Origin: Flavobacteriaceae bacterium
GTDB lineage: Bacteria; Bacteroidota; Bacteroidia; Flavobacteriales; Flavobacteriaceae
Assembly (NCBI GenBank): GCA_003443635.1
Contig: CP031964.1
Span: forward strand, 3,132,321-3,196,320
Direction of reading: 5' to 3'
DNA: 64,000 bases
The position numbers were made by a program, and so were the translations under genes. Below the pieces are notes generated by a model that was given only the letters and a program-made list of their open reading frames with translations, had not been told where the DNA came from and did no database searches. How positions within the stretch are numbered: the stretch's first letter is position 1; every line of letters starts with the position of its first letter. This document shows positions 8,224-16,896 of the stretch, one piece after another.

Positions 8224-9840
8224 GTGAACAATTCCTTAGCAACTCAGGTAGAACTATTATTATTTAACAATGCCATCTCTTGTGATAAAGAAGAGTTATC
8301 CTTTCAAATAGAAAGCCATCCTTCCTATCCAAGTCTACATTCCATAACAGGAGTCCTAGATCATTTTAATATCGATAACATCGCTCTGGATGTCCCCATC
8401 AATCAAGAAACACTATCGCAACTCCCTAATTGTTTCTTAGCTCAGATCAAAGATGAAAGCGGAATGAGTTTTGTTATTGTGAACAACAATAATGAAGTTT
8501 ATAATCTCATCTCTGGTGATAAGAAAAAACAAAATGTGTCCTCTAGTGAGTTTCTAGAGAAATTTACCGGCATCATCGTCGCTGTCGAAAAAACAGAAGG
8601 TATTGAACTTAAAAAAAATAACACCTCTAAAGTAAATACTATTCTTATCTCTTTATCTCTAATGCTCTTAGCTGGTCTTTTTATTAAAGTGAGCTCCAGC
8701 TTAAGTACTGCTGTCTACTTTTTATTATCTGCCATAGGTGTCTATATAAGTAGAGCTATTATAAAACAAGAACTGGGTGAACAATCTCTCTTAGGGGATG
8801 CCTTCTGTTCTCAATCTACCAATACAGGCAATAGTTGTAACTCTGTATTATCTTCTAAAGGGGCTCAATTTGGAAGGTATAAGTTAAGTGATTTTAGCAT
8901 GGTTTACTTTATTGGCCTTGTGTTATCTACATTACTATTAACACTTATTGAAAGTAGTTTAACTATCGTATTTGTTTTTAGCTTAATTGCCATCCCTATC
9001 ACAGTGTATTCTATTTACTACCAATATGCAGTTGTAAAACAGTGGTGTTTCTTATGTTTAAGTGTTACTGCTGTACTTTGGATTCAGGCTGCTCTTATTC
9101 TTTCTCTTAATTATAATTCTATTGTACTTTCTAATATTACTCTAAATGCTCTACTGGTGAGCTCCTTTAGTTTCTTATCTGTGTTTACCATCTGGAATAT
9201 ACTCTCTCCTAATATTAAACTCATCAAAGAACTTAAAGAGTCTAAGATCAAGTATTTTAAGTTTAAAAGAGATTACAGCTTGTTTGAGGCTTTATTAAAT
9301 AAATCTACAGTTGTAGATACTACTATTACAGGTGCGTCTGAAGTTGTTTTCGGAAATCCTGAGGCACCTTTAAACATTACACTTATCACAAGTCCGTTTT
9401 GTGGGCATTGTAAACCTGTACATACCTTAATAGAACAGGTACTAAAAAAACATTCTGAAAAGGTTCAGATACATATTCGTTTTAGTGCTCACCAGGCTAA
9501 TACGCCTTTAATTAATATTACCAGTAGGTTGTTAGAGTTGTATCATACTGAAAGCAAAGCAAAATGTTTAGAGGCCATGCATGATATTTATGGAGGCTTA
9601 ACGTCTGAACAGTGGTTTAATAAGTGGGGAGAAACCAATAACAAAGCGCCTTATTTAAATACGCTTAAACTAGCTAGTGAATGGTGTAAGGACAAAAACA
9701 TCAACTTCACTCCTGAGATCTTAATAAACGGACGTTCTTTCCCTAAAGAATACGAACGTTCTGAACTGATCTATTTTATTGAAGATCTCTATGAAAATGC
9801 TAACCTGAAACAAACTAACACTTTACATAAAACTGTATAA
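8224..9840 (+). CDS. Fusion of C39-like domain, VKOR-type membrane domain and thioredoxin domain
   Basis: 538 residues, GTG start; the nearest upstream ATG (8190) is out of frame. Residues about 1-125 look like a C39-peptidase fold (HPSYPSLHSITGVLDHFNI, NNNNEVYNLISGDKK) without the DCG catalytic cysteine motif or the HY histidine. About 135-320 is a membrane domain with VKOR features: a loop cysteine pair FCSQSTNTGNSC (about 195-206) and the active-site WCFLC (about 273-277). About 365-520 is a thioredoxin/DsbA-like domain with FCGHC (about 392-396). This predicts a self-contained oxidative disulfide-forming enzyme, quinone-coupled and in the membrane. It lies 4 bases upstream of the exporter gene and close to a six-cysteine leader peptide, its likely substrate. 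CTC and ATC codons appear more frequent than in neighbouring blocks, a visual impression that hints at transfer. Confidence 0.85.
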   Translation: MNNSLATQVELLLFNNAISCDKEELSFQIESHPSYPSLHSITGVLDHFNIDNIALDVPINQETLSQLPNCFLAQIKDESGMSFVIVNNNNEVYNLISGDKKKQNVSSSEFLEKFTGIIVAVEKTEGIELKKNNTSKVNTILISLSLMLLAGLFIKVSSSLSTAVYFLLSAIGVYISRAIIKQELGEQSLLGDAFCSQSTNTGNSCNSVLSSKGAQFGRYKLSDFSMVYFIGLVLSTLLLTLIESSLTIVFVFSLIAIPITVYSIYYQYAVVKQWCFLCLSVTAVLWIQAALILSLNYNSIVLSNITLNALLVSSFSFLSVFTIWNILSPNIKLIKELKESKIKYFKFKRDYSLFEALLNKSTVVDTTITGASEVVFGNPEAPLNITLITSPFCGHCKPVHTLIEQVLKKHSEKVQIHIRFSAHQANTPLINITSRLLELYHTESKAKCLEAMHDIYGGLTSEQWFNKWGETNNKAPYLNTLKLASEWCKDKNINFTPEILINGRSFPKEYERSELIYFIEDLYENANLKQTNTLHKTV

Positions 9841-9844
9841 GGTA

Positions 9845-12037
9845 TTGAAATTAAAATTTCCATTTTACAAACAAGCCGAGGCTAAAGACTGTGGTCCTAC
9901 CTGTATCAAGATCATTGCTAAACATTATGGTAAGACCATTAGTGCCCAACAATTACGTGAACTCTCTGAAACCACTCGTGAAGGTTCTAGCTTATTAGGC
10001 CTTAGTGATGCAGTGGAATCTCTTGGCTTTCGCTCTCTTGGAGTGAAACTCTCTTTTGAGAAGTTAAAACAAGCCTCCTTTCCCTGTATTGTACATTGGA
10101 ACAAGAACCACTATATCGTGGTCTATAAAATAAAAAAAGATACTGTGTATGTCTCTGATCCTGCTCATGGGCTATTAACATACTCCAAAACTGAGTTTAT
10201 CAAGTTCTGGATCGGTAACAATGCCAATGACGCTACTGAAGAAGGCATTGCCTTACTCTTAGAACCCACACCCTTGTTCTACAACGAAGAGTTTGATGAG
10301 GATAAACAATCCTTTGGCTTTGGGTTTATCTTAAAGTATGTCTATAAATACAAACGGTTTGTCGTACAACTAGCCATTGGTCTGCTTGCTGGGAGTCTAT
10401 TACAACTCATCTTCCCATTCTTAACTCAAAGTGTGGTCGATGTCGGTATTAAAAATCAAGATCTCAACTTTATCTATCTCGTACTTGCAGCTCAACTCTT
10501 CCTATTTGTTGGTAGAGCTTCCCTGGAAATTATTCGGTCTTGGATTCTTTTGCATCTCAGTACACGTATTAATATCTCTCTGATCTCTGATTTCTTTATA
10601 AAGCTCATGAAACTCCCCATCTCTTTCTTTGATGTACGAATGACAGGGGATCTATTACAACGTATTAACGATCATAAGCGTATTGAAAGGATTCTAACCA
10701 CCTCCTCACTTACCATGTTGTTCTCTTTCTTTAATCTGATCGTCTTTAGTTTTGTGCTGGGCTATTACAGCTTACAGATCTTTAGTGTCTTCTTTTTTGG
10801 AAGTTTACTATATGTTGGATGGGTACTCTTCTTCTTTAAACGCAGAAAAGAACTCGATTATAAACGGTTTCATGAAGTCAGTAACGAGCAGAGTAAGGTC
10901 ATTGAGCTTATTAATGGTATGCAGGAGATTAAACTCCACAATGCTGAAAAACGCATGCGATGGAACTGGGAGTTTGTACAGGCACGCCTCTTTAAGATCT
11001 CTACCAAGAATCTTGTCTTAGAACAAACACAATCCGTGGGATCTAATTTTATTAATGAACTCAAGAATATGTTCATTACCATTCTCTCTGCTAAGTTAGT
11101 GGTTGATGGAGATATTACGCTGGGGGCCATGCTGGCCATTACCTCTATCGTAGGGCAGCTCAATGCGCCCATCAGTCAGCTTATTAGTTTTATGAGAGAT
11201 GTCCAAGATGCTAAGATCTCTTTAGATCGTTTAGGAGAAATTCACAATAAAGAGGATGAGGAATTAGCTACTGACGAAAAAGTGAAAACACTCCCTAAAC
11301 ATTCAGACATTCAACTCAATAATATCTCTTTTAGATACATCGGAAGCTTAGAGCCTGTGATTAAAGGGTTATCCTTAACCATTCCTGCTAATAAAACTAC
11401 TGCTATTGTAGGAGTGAGTGGTAGTGGGAAAACCACGCTGATGAAACTCTTACTCAGATTCTATGAGGTAGAACATGGTGATATATCGATCAATAGTTTT
11501 AATCTTAATAATATCTCTCAAAAGGTATGGCGTGAGCACTGTGGGGTGGTCATGCAAGAGGGGTATATCTTTAATAATACTATTGCTCATAATATTGCAG
11601 TGGGACAGGATTATGTGGACAAGGATAAATTAGCTCATGCTATTGATGTGGCCAACATCTCTGATTATATTGATAATCTCCCTCTGGGGGTGAATACTAA
11701 AATAGGAACTGAAGGAACAGGTCTTAGTACTGGACAAAAACAGCGTTTGCTTATTGCTAGAGCTGTCTATAAAAATCCGAGATTTCTATTCTTTGATGAA
11801 GCCACCTCGGCATTGGATGCGAATAATGAAACGGTGATCATGAAAAAACTAAATACTTTTTTTAAAGATAAAACGGCTGTAGTGATTGCACACCGATTAA
11901 GTACTGTAAAAAACGCACATCAGATCGTAGTGCTCGATGGAGGAAAGATCGTGGAAATTGGAAATCATCAACAGCTCATCAAACTAAAAGGAAACTATTA
12001 CAACCTGGTCAAAAATCAACTTGAACTGGGTGATTAA
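9845..12037 (+). CDS. Peptidase-containing ABC transporter (C39-ABC, double-glycine leader processing)
   Basis: 730 residues, TTG start giving MKLKFPFYKQAEAKDCGPTC. The N-terminal C39 cysteine protease domain has Cys16 (DCGPTC), His89 (NKNHYIVV) and Asp105 (VSDPAHG), so it should be active. A six-helix ABC membrane domain spans about 160-440. The nucleotide-binding domain has Walker A GVSGSGKTTL (about 522), signature LSTGQKQR (about 626) and Walker B FLFFDEATSALD. The family cleaves leaders after Gly-Gly and exports the mature peptide. Its substrate is very likely the peptide encoded at 12123; the periplasmic adaptor is encoded at 12666. No TolC-type outer-membrane partner is in the cluster. 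Confidence 0.93.
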   Translation: MKLKFPFYKQAEAKDCGPTCIKIIAKHYGKTISAQQLRELSETTREGSSLLGLSDAVESLGFRSLGVKLSFEKLKQASFPCIVHWNKNHYIVVYKIKKDTVYVSDPAHGLLTYSKTEFIKFWIGNNANDATEEGIALLLEPTPLFYNEEFDEDKQSFGFGFILKYVYKYKRFVVQLAIGLLAGSLLQLIFPFLTQSVVDVGIKNQDLNFIYLVLAAQLFLFVGRASLEIIRSWILLHLSTRINISLISDFFIKLMKLPISFFDVRMTGDLLQRINDHKRIERILTTSSLTMLFSFFNLIVFSFVLGYYSLQIFSVFFFGSLLYVGWVLFFFKRRKELDYKRFHEVSNEQSKVIELINGMQEIKLHNAEKRMRWNWEFVQARLFKISTKNLVLEQTQSVGSNFINELKNMFITILSAKLVVDGDITLGAMLAITSIVGQLNAPISQLISFMRDVQDAKISLDRLGEIHNKEDEELATDEKVKTLPKHSDIQLNNISFRYIGSLEPVIKGLSLTIPANKTTAIVGVSGSGKTTLMKLLLRFYEVEHGDISINSFNLNNISQKVWREHCGVVMQEGYIFNNTIAHNIAVGQDYVDKDKLAHAIDVANISDYIDNLPLGVNTKIGTEGTGLSTGQKQRLLIARAVYKNPRFLFFDEATSALDANNETVIMKKLNTFFKDKTAVVIAHRLSTVKNAHQIVVLDGGKIVEIGNHQQLIKLKGNYYNLVKNQLELGD

Positions 12038-12057
12038 AATATTCTCTTGCAAGGAGT

Positions 12058-12098
12058 AGACACAAACTGTGAGTGTCTTTAAATGTTCACAGTTTTTT
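12058..12098 (+). promoter_or_regulatory. Overlapping alternative hairpins between exporter and leader-peptide genes
   Basis: Hairpin A: AGACAC (12058-12063) with GTGTCT (12073-12078). Hairpin B: AAACTGTGA (12064-12072) with TCACAGTTT (12087-12095), then a T-run to 12098, which is terminator-like. The loop of A is the left arm of B and the right arm of A lies in the loop of B, so they look mutually exclusive. This could set the peptide-to-exporter transcript ratio. Confidence 0.5.
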
Positions 12099-12122
12099 AA
12101 ACAATTATTAAAATTTTAAATC

Positions 12123-12377
12123 ATGAAAAATTTAAAAAACTTAGGGAAAACCCTAAACAAAAATCAACAAAAGCTAATTAATGGGGGAAATCTTCCTGGT
12201 CCTGTTGGAGAAAATGAAGATTGTATTATCCCATCTGGAATAGCTTGTAATCCTCATCCTGGGGCAATGAATGTATGTCGTCACAATGAAGTTTGTGTTC
12301 CATATGATGAAGGGTTGGGCCCATGGATCAATATTAATGAATCTTTAGGAACATGCCTATGTGGATTCCCTATTTAA
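12123..12377 (+). CDS. Double-glycine-leader, six-cysteine secreted peptide precursor
   Basis: 84 residues. The leader is the first 22 residues, ending QQKLINGG, with hydrophobic residues at -4 (Ile) and -12 (Leu) as in bacteriocin/pheromone GG leaders. The predicted 62-residue core starts NLPGPVGENEDC and has cysteines at 34, 42, 52, 58, 78 and 80 (spacing 7, 9, 5, 19, 1), enough for three disulfides. The core is rich in Gly, Pro and Asn and nearly neutral to acidic, unlike most cationic bacteriocins. It sits immediately after the C39-ABC exporter and near the disulfide-forming fusion. The product could be a bacteriocin, a signal or an enzyme inhibitor; I do not recognise the core family. 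Confidence 0.8.
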   Translation: MKNLKNLGKTLNKNQQKLINGGNLPGPVGENEDCIIPSGIACNPHPGAMNVCRHNEVCVPYDEGLGPWININESLGTCLCGFPI

Positions 12378-12665
12378 TTCATTCTTTATAGATAATTCTT
12401 TTATTATTTTAAAGCTATCTTTTGAGAGAGTAAGCTTAAGTTTACTCTCTCTATATTATACTTTAATCATTGTTAATCACTTATTATTCTATAATGAAAT
12501 TTTATATAAGCGAAAAATGAATATAACCCCTAAAATTATCACATAAAAACCAAAATTCATTTTTAAATTTATCCATCGGTTTATTAATAAATTAAACTTA
12601 ATAGGAATGGATTCAAGTCATAAGAATTATTAAATGGTTAATAATCTAAATTTAATTTTATAATT
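12378..12665. other. Intergenic stretch with strong hairpin
   Basis: Between the leader-peptide and HlyD genes. A perfect 10-base inverted repeat GAGAGAGTAA/TTACTCTCTC lies at 12424-12433 and 12442-12451. No long T-run follows, so it may be an mRNA-stabilising or processing stem rather than a classic terminator. No further peptide gene was found; the remainder is AT-rich and featureless. Confidence 0.5.
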
Positions 12666-13958
12666 ATGCCAGAAAACAGTCAACACATAGAACTCCGCAG
12701 TGAAGAAGTCCAAGAGATTCTTGAAGCCACTCCCTCTTGGATGATTCGTTGGGGGAACATCTTAGTACTCTCTCTAATTGTAATGCTCCTCTTTATCTCC
12801 TGGTTTGTAAAGTATCCAGATATCATTGCTTCTCAAGCACTAATCACAACTATAATCCCTCCTCAAAAAGAATATGCCACAATAAACGGTAAAATAGCAT
12901 CTGTTCTAGTCTCGGATAATGATACTTTAAGCTCCGATACTCCTCTTGCCATTCTAGAGAACACAGCTAACTATAATGATGTCTTTCTTCTCAAGTCTAT
13001 TATAGATACTATTGCAGTTAATAATAAATCCTTTGAGTTTCCCATTGCTTCCATTCCTGTTTTAAACCTAGGAGATATTCAACAAAACTACGCTGCCTTT
13101 GAACTTGATTTCTTAAGATATATCAATAATAAAAAATATCGACCTTTCTCTAACGAAGAAAATGCAAATCTCATCTCTAAAAAAGAACTCATCTTTAGGC
13201 TACAAGTACAAAAAGCACAATACGAATCTGGTAAAGCTGAACTAGCACTTCAAAAAAAAGATCTTGATCGTAATAAGGATATGTTTAGTAAAGGTCTTAT
13301 CGCTGCTCAAGCTTATGAGAGAGAAGAGGCTAATTATATTCGAGCTGAAAGTAATTTAACAAGTATTAGCAATTCTATCTCTCAAACCAGAGAGGCCATT
13401 AGTAATGCTAATAAAGCATCTAAAACCACTACAATTAATAAATCTACAGAAGAGGTGTTGCTATTTAAAACGGCAGTTCAATCTTTTAATCAATTAAAAC
13501 GTGCTATTAAAGATTGGGAGCTGCGTTATGTCTTACAGTCTAATATTGATGGAAAGGTTTCTTTTTTAAATACTTGGACGGTAAATCAAACTGTTAATCA
13601 GGGAGATCTGCTTTTTACTATTATCCCTGAAGAGAATTCTGCCTATATCGCTAAATTAAAAACACCTGCTCAAAACTCTGGAAAATTAAAGGTTGGACAA
13701 AGGGTAAATATTAAATTACAGAATTATCCTGATACTGAGTTTGGAACGCTACAAGGGCATATTGAAAGTATTGCCTTATTTCCTGATGAAGAAGGGTTGT
13801 ATCTGGTAAATACTTCGTTACCTAAAACACTGATCACTTCTTATAAAAAAGAAATCCCTTTTAAACATGAAATGAATGGGAGTGCCGAAATTATTACTGA
13901 AGACTTGCGCCTTATTCAGCGTTTCTTCTCCCAACTTAAAAATGTGTTTAACAACTAA
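12666..13958 (+). CDS. HlyD-family periplasmic adaptor of the peptide exporter
   Basis: 430 residues. Short cytoplasmic N-terminus, one membrane helix (about 30-50, ILVLSLIVMLLFISWFV), a lipoyl-like half (INGKIASVLVSDNDTL), a long coiled-coil hairpin (about 155-260, including KDLDRNKDMFSKGLIAAQAYEREEANY), then the second lipoyl half and beta-barrel (VQSNIDGKVSFLNTWTVNQTVNQGDLLFTIIP). This is the membrane-fusion-protein layout that links a C39-ABC exporter to an outer-membrane channel. A 288-base gap separates it from the peptide gene, so it may have its own promoter. Converges on tex with 5 bases between. Confidence 0.88.
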   Translation: MPENSQHIELRSEEVQEILEATPSWMIRWGNILVLSLIVMLLFISWFVKYPDIIASQALITTIIPPQKEYATINGKIASVLVSDNDTLSSDTPLAILENTANYNDVFLLKSIIDTIAVNNKSFEFPIASIPVLNLGDIQQNYAAFELDFLRYINNKKYRPFSNEENANLISKKELIFRLQVQKAQYESGKAELALQKKDLDRNKDMFSKGLIAAQAYEREEANYIRAESNLTSISNSISQTREAISNANKASKTTTINKSTEEVLLFKTAVQSFNQLKRAIKDWELRYVLQSNIDGKVSFLNTWTVNQTVNQGDLLFTIIPEENSAYIAKLKTPAQNSGKLKVGQRVNIKLQNYPDTEFGTLQGHIESIALFPDEEGLYLVNTSLPKTLITSYKKEIPFKHEMNGSAEIITEDLRLIQRFFSQLKNVFNN

Positions 13959-13963
13959 AAATA

Positions 13964-16081
13964 TTACTTATGTAATTTTAATTGAATTCGTTTTCGAGGA
14001 ATATCAACTTCTAAAACTTTTACAATAATTTGTTGATGTAAACTTACATGTTCATTTACATCTTTTACAAAAGAATCAGATAGATTAGATACATGAATTA
14101 ATCCACTTTCTTTAATACCGACATTTACAAAACACCCAAAAGCGGTTATGTTATTCACAATCCCTGGGAGTAATTGTCCTTCTTTTAAATCCTTAATAGT
14201 TTTTATATTTTGATTAAATGTAAATACTTTGGCTTGTGCTCTAATATCTAACCCAGGTTTTTCAAGTTCATTAATAATATCTTTAAGTGTTGGTAAACCA
14301 ATAGTTTCTGTACAATAGTTATTTAAATTGATATTCTGTAAAACAGATATGTTTCCTATTAATTCTTGTATATTTTTAGAAACATCTTTAGCCATTTGTT
14401 GTACAATAGGATAACTTTCTGGATGTACTGCAGAATTGTCTAAAGGGTTTTTAGCATCTTTAATCCTTAAAAAAGCAGCACCTTGCTCAAACGCTTTGCT
14501 TCCTAAACGAGGTACTTTTTTAATATCATTTCTAGATAAAAACATACCATTTTCACTCCTGTAGCTTACAATATTTTCTGCAAGCTTTGGTCCAATTCCA
14601 GAGACATAACTCAATAACGATTTACTGGCTGTATTTATATTGACACCTACTGAATTGACACAACTTTCTACAACCGTATCTAAAGATTCTTTTAACTTAT
14701 TTTGATCGACATCATGTTGATATTGCCCTACACCAATAGATTTTGCATCTATCTTAACTAATTCTGCTAACGGGTCTGATAAGCGCCTCCCTATAGATAC
14801 CGCTCCTCTAACCGTAACATCATAGTTAGGGAATTCTTCTCGTGCTATTTTAGATGCTGAATAAATACTCGCTCCTGCTTCGCTTACCACAAACACTTGA
14901 ACGTCATTCTTAAAATGTATACGACGGATCAATTGTTCAGTTTCTCGTGATGCAGTTCCATTTCCGATAGCTATGGCTTCAATTTTATAAGCATCTGCTA
15001 AAGAACTAATCTTTTTGATGGCTCCAGATGCATCGTTTTTTGGTGGATGCGGATAAATAGTTTCATTATATTTTAAATCGCCTTTTGCATCTAAACATAC
15101 TACTTTACAACCTGTTCTAAACCCTGGATCAATTGCCAAAATTCGTTTTTCCCCTAGTGGTGATCCTAACAATAATTGCTTTAAATTTTTTGCAAACACA
15201 TTAATAGCAGCATCGTCTGCTTTTTCTTTTGCCAATTGTAATGCTTCGTTAGATAATGAAGGCAATAACAAGCGCTTATAAGCATCATTTATTGCTAGCT
15301 CTATTTGTTGCGCACATTCATTATTTGATTTAATGATTCTATCTTCAATTTTAGATAATACCCTATCGTTATCTATTTCAATCTTAACACGAATAAAACC
15401 TTCGCTCTCAGCTCTTAATATTGCCAATAGTCGATGTGAAGGGCAACGCTGTAATGACTCGCTCCACTCAAAGTAATCTTTGAATTTCTGAGCTTTATCA
15501 TCTTCAAGTTTTGCTTTTATCACTTTTGTAGAAATCATTGCATAACGTTCTAGCTGATAGCGAATATTATTTCTAATATCTGTACGTTCATTAATCCATT
15601 CTGCAATAATATGCCGTGCCCCTTCTAAAGCTTCTACTTCTGTAGCAATAGCTGTATTTGTATATTTATATGCAATAGACACAACATCATTAGCATTTTG
15701 AGCCATAATGATTTTTGCCAAAGGCTCTAACCCATTTTTGCGAGCAGTTTCTGCTTTAGTTTTTCGCTTCTTTTTAAATGGTAGGTAAATATCTTCAAGT
15801 GTCGTAATATCTGAAGCCGAATTAATTTTCTGCTTTAATTCATCTGTTAAGACGTCATCTTCTTCTAACGTTTTTAAAATAGCTATTTTTCTTTTTTCTA
15901 AAGCTTCAAATAGAGTTTTATATTTTACTATGTCTCCAATTTGAACTTCATCTAAATTCCCTGTTCGTTCTTTACGATATCTTGAAATAAAGGGAATTGT
16001 GCAATCCTCGTTTAATAATGCAATTGTATTTTTAATTCCAGATTCTGGAAGTTGAGTTTTTGATATGATGAAATTTATCAT
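13964..16081 (-). CDS. tex: Tex family RNA-binding transcription accessory protein
   Basis: 705 residues, slightly short of the usual 720-780. Order of parts: helical Tex N-domain (LDEVQIGDIVKYKTLFEALEKRK), YqgF/RNase H-like domain (RILAIDPGFRTGCKVVCLD), helix-hairpin-helix segment (SYVSGIGPKLAENIVSYR) and a C-terminal S1 RNA-binding domain (PGIVNNITAFGCFVNVGIKESGLIHVSNLS). Cytosolic; implicated in transcript and nucleic-acid quality control in other bacteria. Housekeeping gene, strand opposite to the peptide-export island that ends against it. Confidence 0.93.
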   Translation of the reverse strand: MINFIISKTQLPESGIKNTIALLNEDCTIPFISRYRKERTGNLDEVQIGDIVKYKTLFEALEKRKIAILKTLEEDDVLTDELKQKINSASDITTLEDIYLPFKKKRKTKAETARKNGLEPLAKIIMAQNANDVVSIAYKYTNTAIATEVEALEGARHIIAEWINERTDIRNNIRYQLERYAMISTKVIKAKLEDDKAQKFKDYFEWSESLQRCPSHRLLAILRAESEGFIRVKIEIDNDRVLSKIEDRIIKSNNECAQQIELAINDAYKRLLLPSLSNEALQLAKEKADDAAINVFAKNLKQLLLGSPLGEKRILAIDPGFRTGCKVVCLDAKGDLKYNETIYPHPPKNDASGAIKKISSLADAYKIEAIAIGNGTASRETEQLIRRIHFKNDVQVFVVSEAGASIYSASKIAREEFPNYDVTVRGAVSIGRRLSDPLAELVKIDAKSIGVGQYQHDVDQNKLKESLDTVVESCVNSVGVNINTASKSLLSYVSGIGPKLAENIVSYRSENGMFLSRNDIKKVPRLGSKAFEQGAAFLRIKDAKNPLDNSAVHPESYPIVQQMAKDVSKNIQELIGNISVLQNINLNNYCTETIGLPTLKDIINELEKPGLDIRAQAKVFTFNQNIKTIKDLKEGQLLPGIVNNITAFGCFVNVGIKESGLIHVSNLSDSFVKDVNEHVSLHQQIIVKVLEVDIPRKRIQLKLHK

Positions 16082-16092
16082 AGTATTAAAAT

Positions 16093-16130
16093 AAATAGAC
16101 CTATTAGGTTTAAACTTAATAGGTCTATTT
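16093..16130 (-). terminator. Long hairpin between the small Cys-rich gene and tex
   Basis: Perfect 14-base stem AAATAGACCTATTA (16093-16106) with TAATAGGTCTATTT (16117-16130). The loop contains palindromic GTTTAAAC, which extends the stem through a G-T pair. It lies just downstream of the minus-strand gene ending at 16180 and has T-rich flanks on both strands. Confidence 0.6.
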
Positions 16131-16179
16131 TATGTTATAAAATAAGGTTAATAATTTGTTGAGATAAATTTATTAAAAA

Positions 16180-16353
16180 TTAAGCAACTTTTTTAATTAA
16201 ATCAAAACATGGGCATTTTTTACAACGTTTGGCTTCAGATTTTTTATATTTTTTACAACATTTGCTTTTACACTTACCAATTACACAGCCGCCACAACTT
16301 TGTATCTCTATAATTCGTTGCTGTTTAAGTGCTTTATCTTTTTTCTTGCCCAT
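16180..16353 (-). CDS. Small Lys/Cys-rich protein (eight cysteines), unknown
   Basis: 57 residues from ATG at 16353 (MGKKKDKALK); an in-frame ATG six codons upstream (16371) is the alternative. Nearly half the chain is Lys or Cys. The cysteines come as SCGGC, GKC, SKCC, KRC, KKC and PC, giving CxxC-like pairs that could bind zinc, copper or an iron-sulfur cluster. No signal peptide, so probably cytosolic. I recall similar short proteins in flavobacteria but no assigned function. A strong hairpin follows the gene. Confidence 0.6.
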   Translation of the reverse strand: MGKKKDKALKQQRIIEIQSCGGCVIGKCKSKCCKKYKKSEAKRCKKCPCFDLIKKVA

Positions 16354-16530
16354 TTTATATTTATAAAACAATGCAAAAATAGTTTATTTTTATTAAATCT
16401 AAATAAGTTTTGTTAAAAATTAACTGATAAATAATCCATTTTAGATAACACTAGTATCAATGAATTCAATAATACTAATTTCCTCTCTTTAGAAAGTTGT
16501 CTCTTTAATAGTGTAAATTTTATTATCCAG

Positions 16531-16893
16531 CTAAGAAAAATAATTTTTAAGCATAAACTCAGCTGAAGCATATTTGCCTCTAATATCTCTAATTTTATTT
16601 AAAGCATTATCAGCTTTTTGCCTTTCTCTATAAGAAGTTATTCCGCCAAAAAATATACTTAATACAATATTTAAAATTCCTAATTTCGTATCTTCTTGTT
16701 CTATATCGAGATTTGGAATTGCTCTTACATAATTTAATATAAACTCATCCTCTATATTAGATTCTAAAAATGATTTTATCTCATCATTATATTGTGAGAA
16801 TTGTTCGATTTCAACAATATTGGCTTTATTCTTAATAAGTCTATCAGCTTGATTTTGAATATCTACAATTTGCCTTATAATGTTTCGACTCAT
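16531..16893 (-). CDS. Hypothetical protein downstream of metG, one membrane helix
   Basis: 120 residues. The N-terminal half is helical and charged (IVDIQNQADRLIKNKANIVEIEQF). A hydrophobic segment (about 71-86, GILNIVLSIFFGGITS) may span the membrane. The C-terminal helix is basic (RERQKADNALNKIRDIRGKYA). It starts 3 bases after the metG stop on the same strand, so it is probably co-transcribed. No recognisable domain; function unknown. Confidence 0.55.
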   Translation of the reverse strand: MSRNIIRQIVDIQNQADRLIKNKANIVEIEQFSQYNDEIKSFLESNIEDEFILNYVRAIPNLDIEQEDTKLGILNIVLSIFFGGITSYRERQKADNALNKIRDIRGKYASAEFMLKNYFS

Positions 16894-16896
16894 AAA

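Noticed and set aside
10752-11172. Frames of 89 and 100 codons overlapping the ABC exporter gene
   Set aside because: Fully inside a well-supported gene and without domain features.
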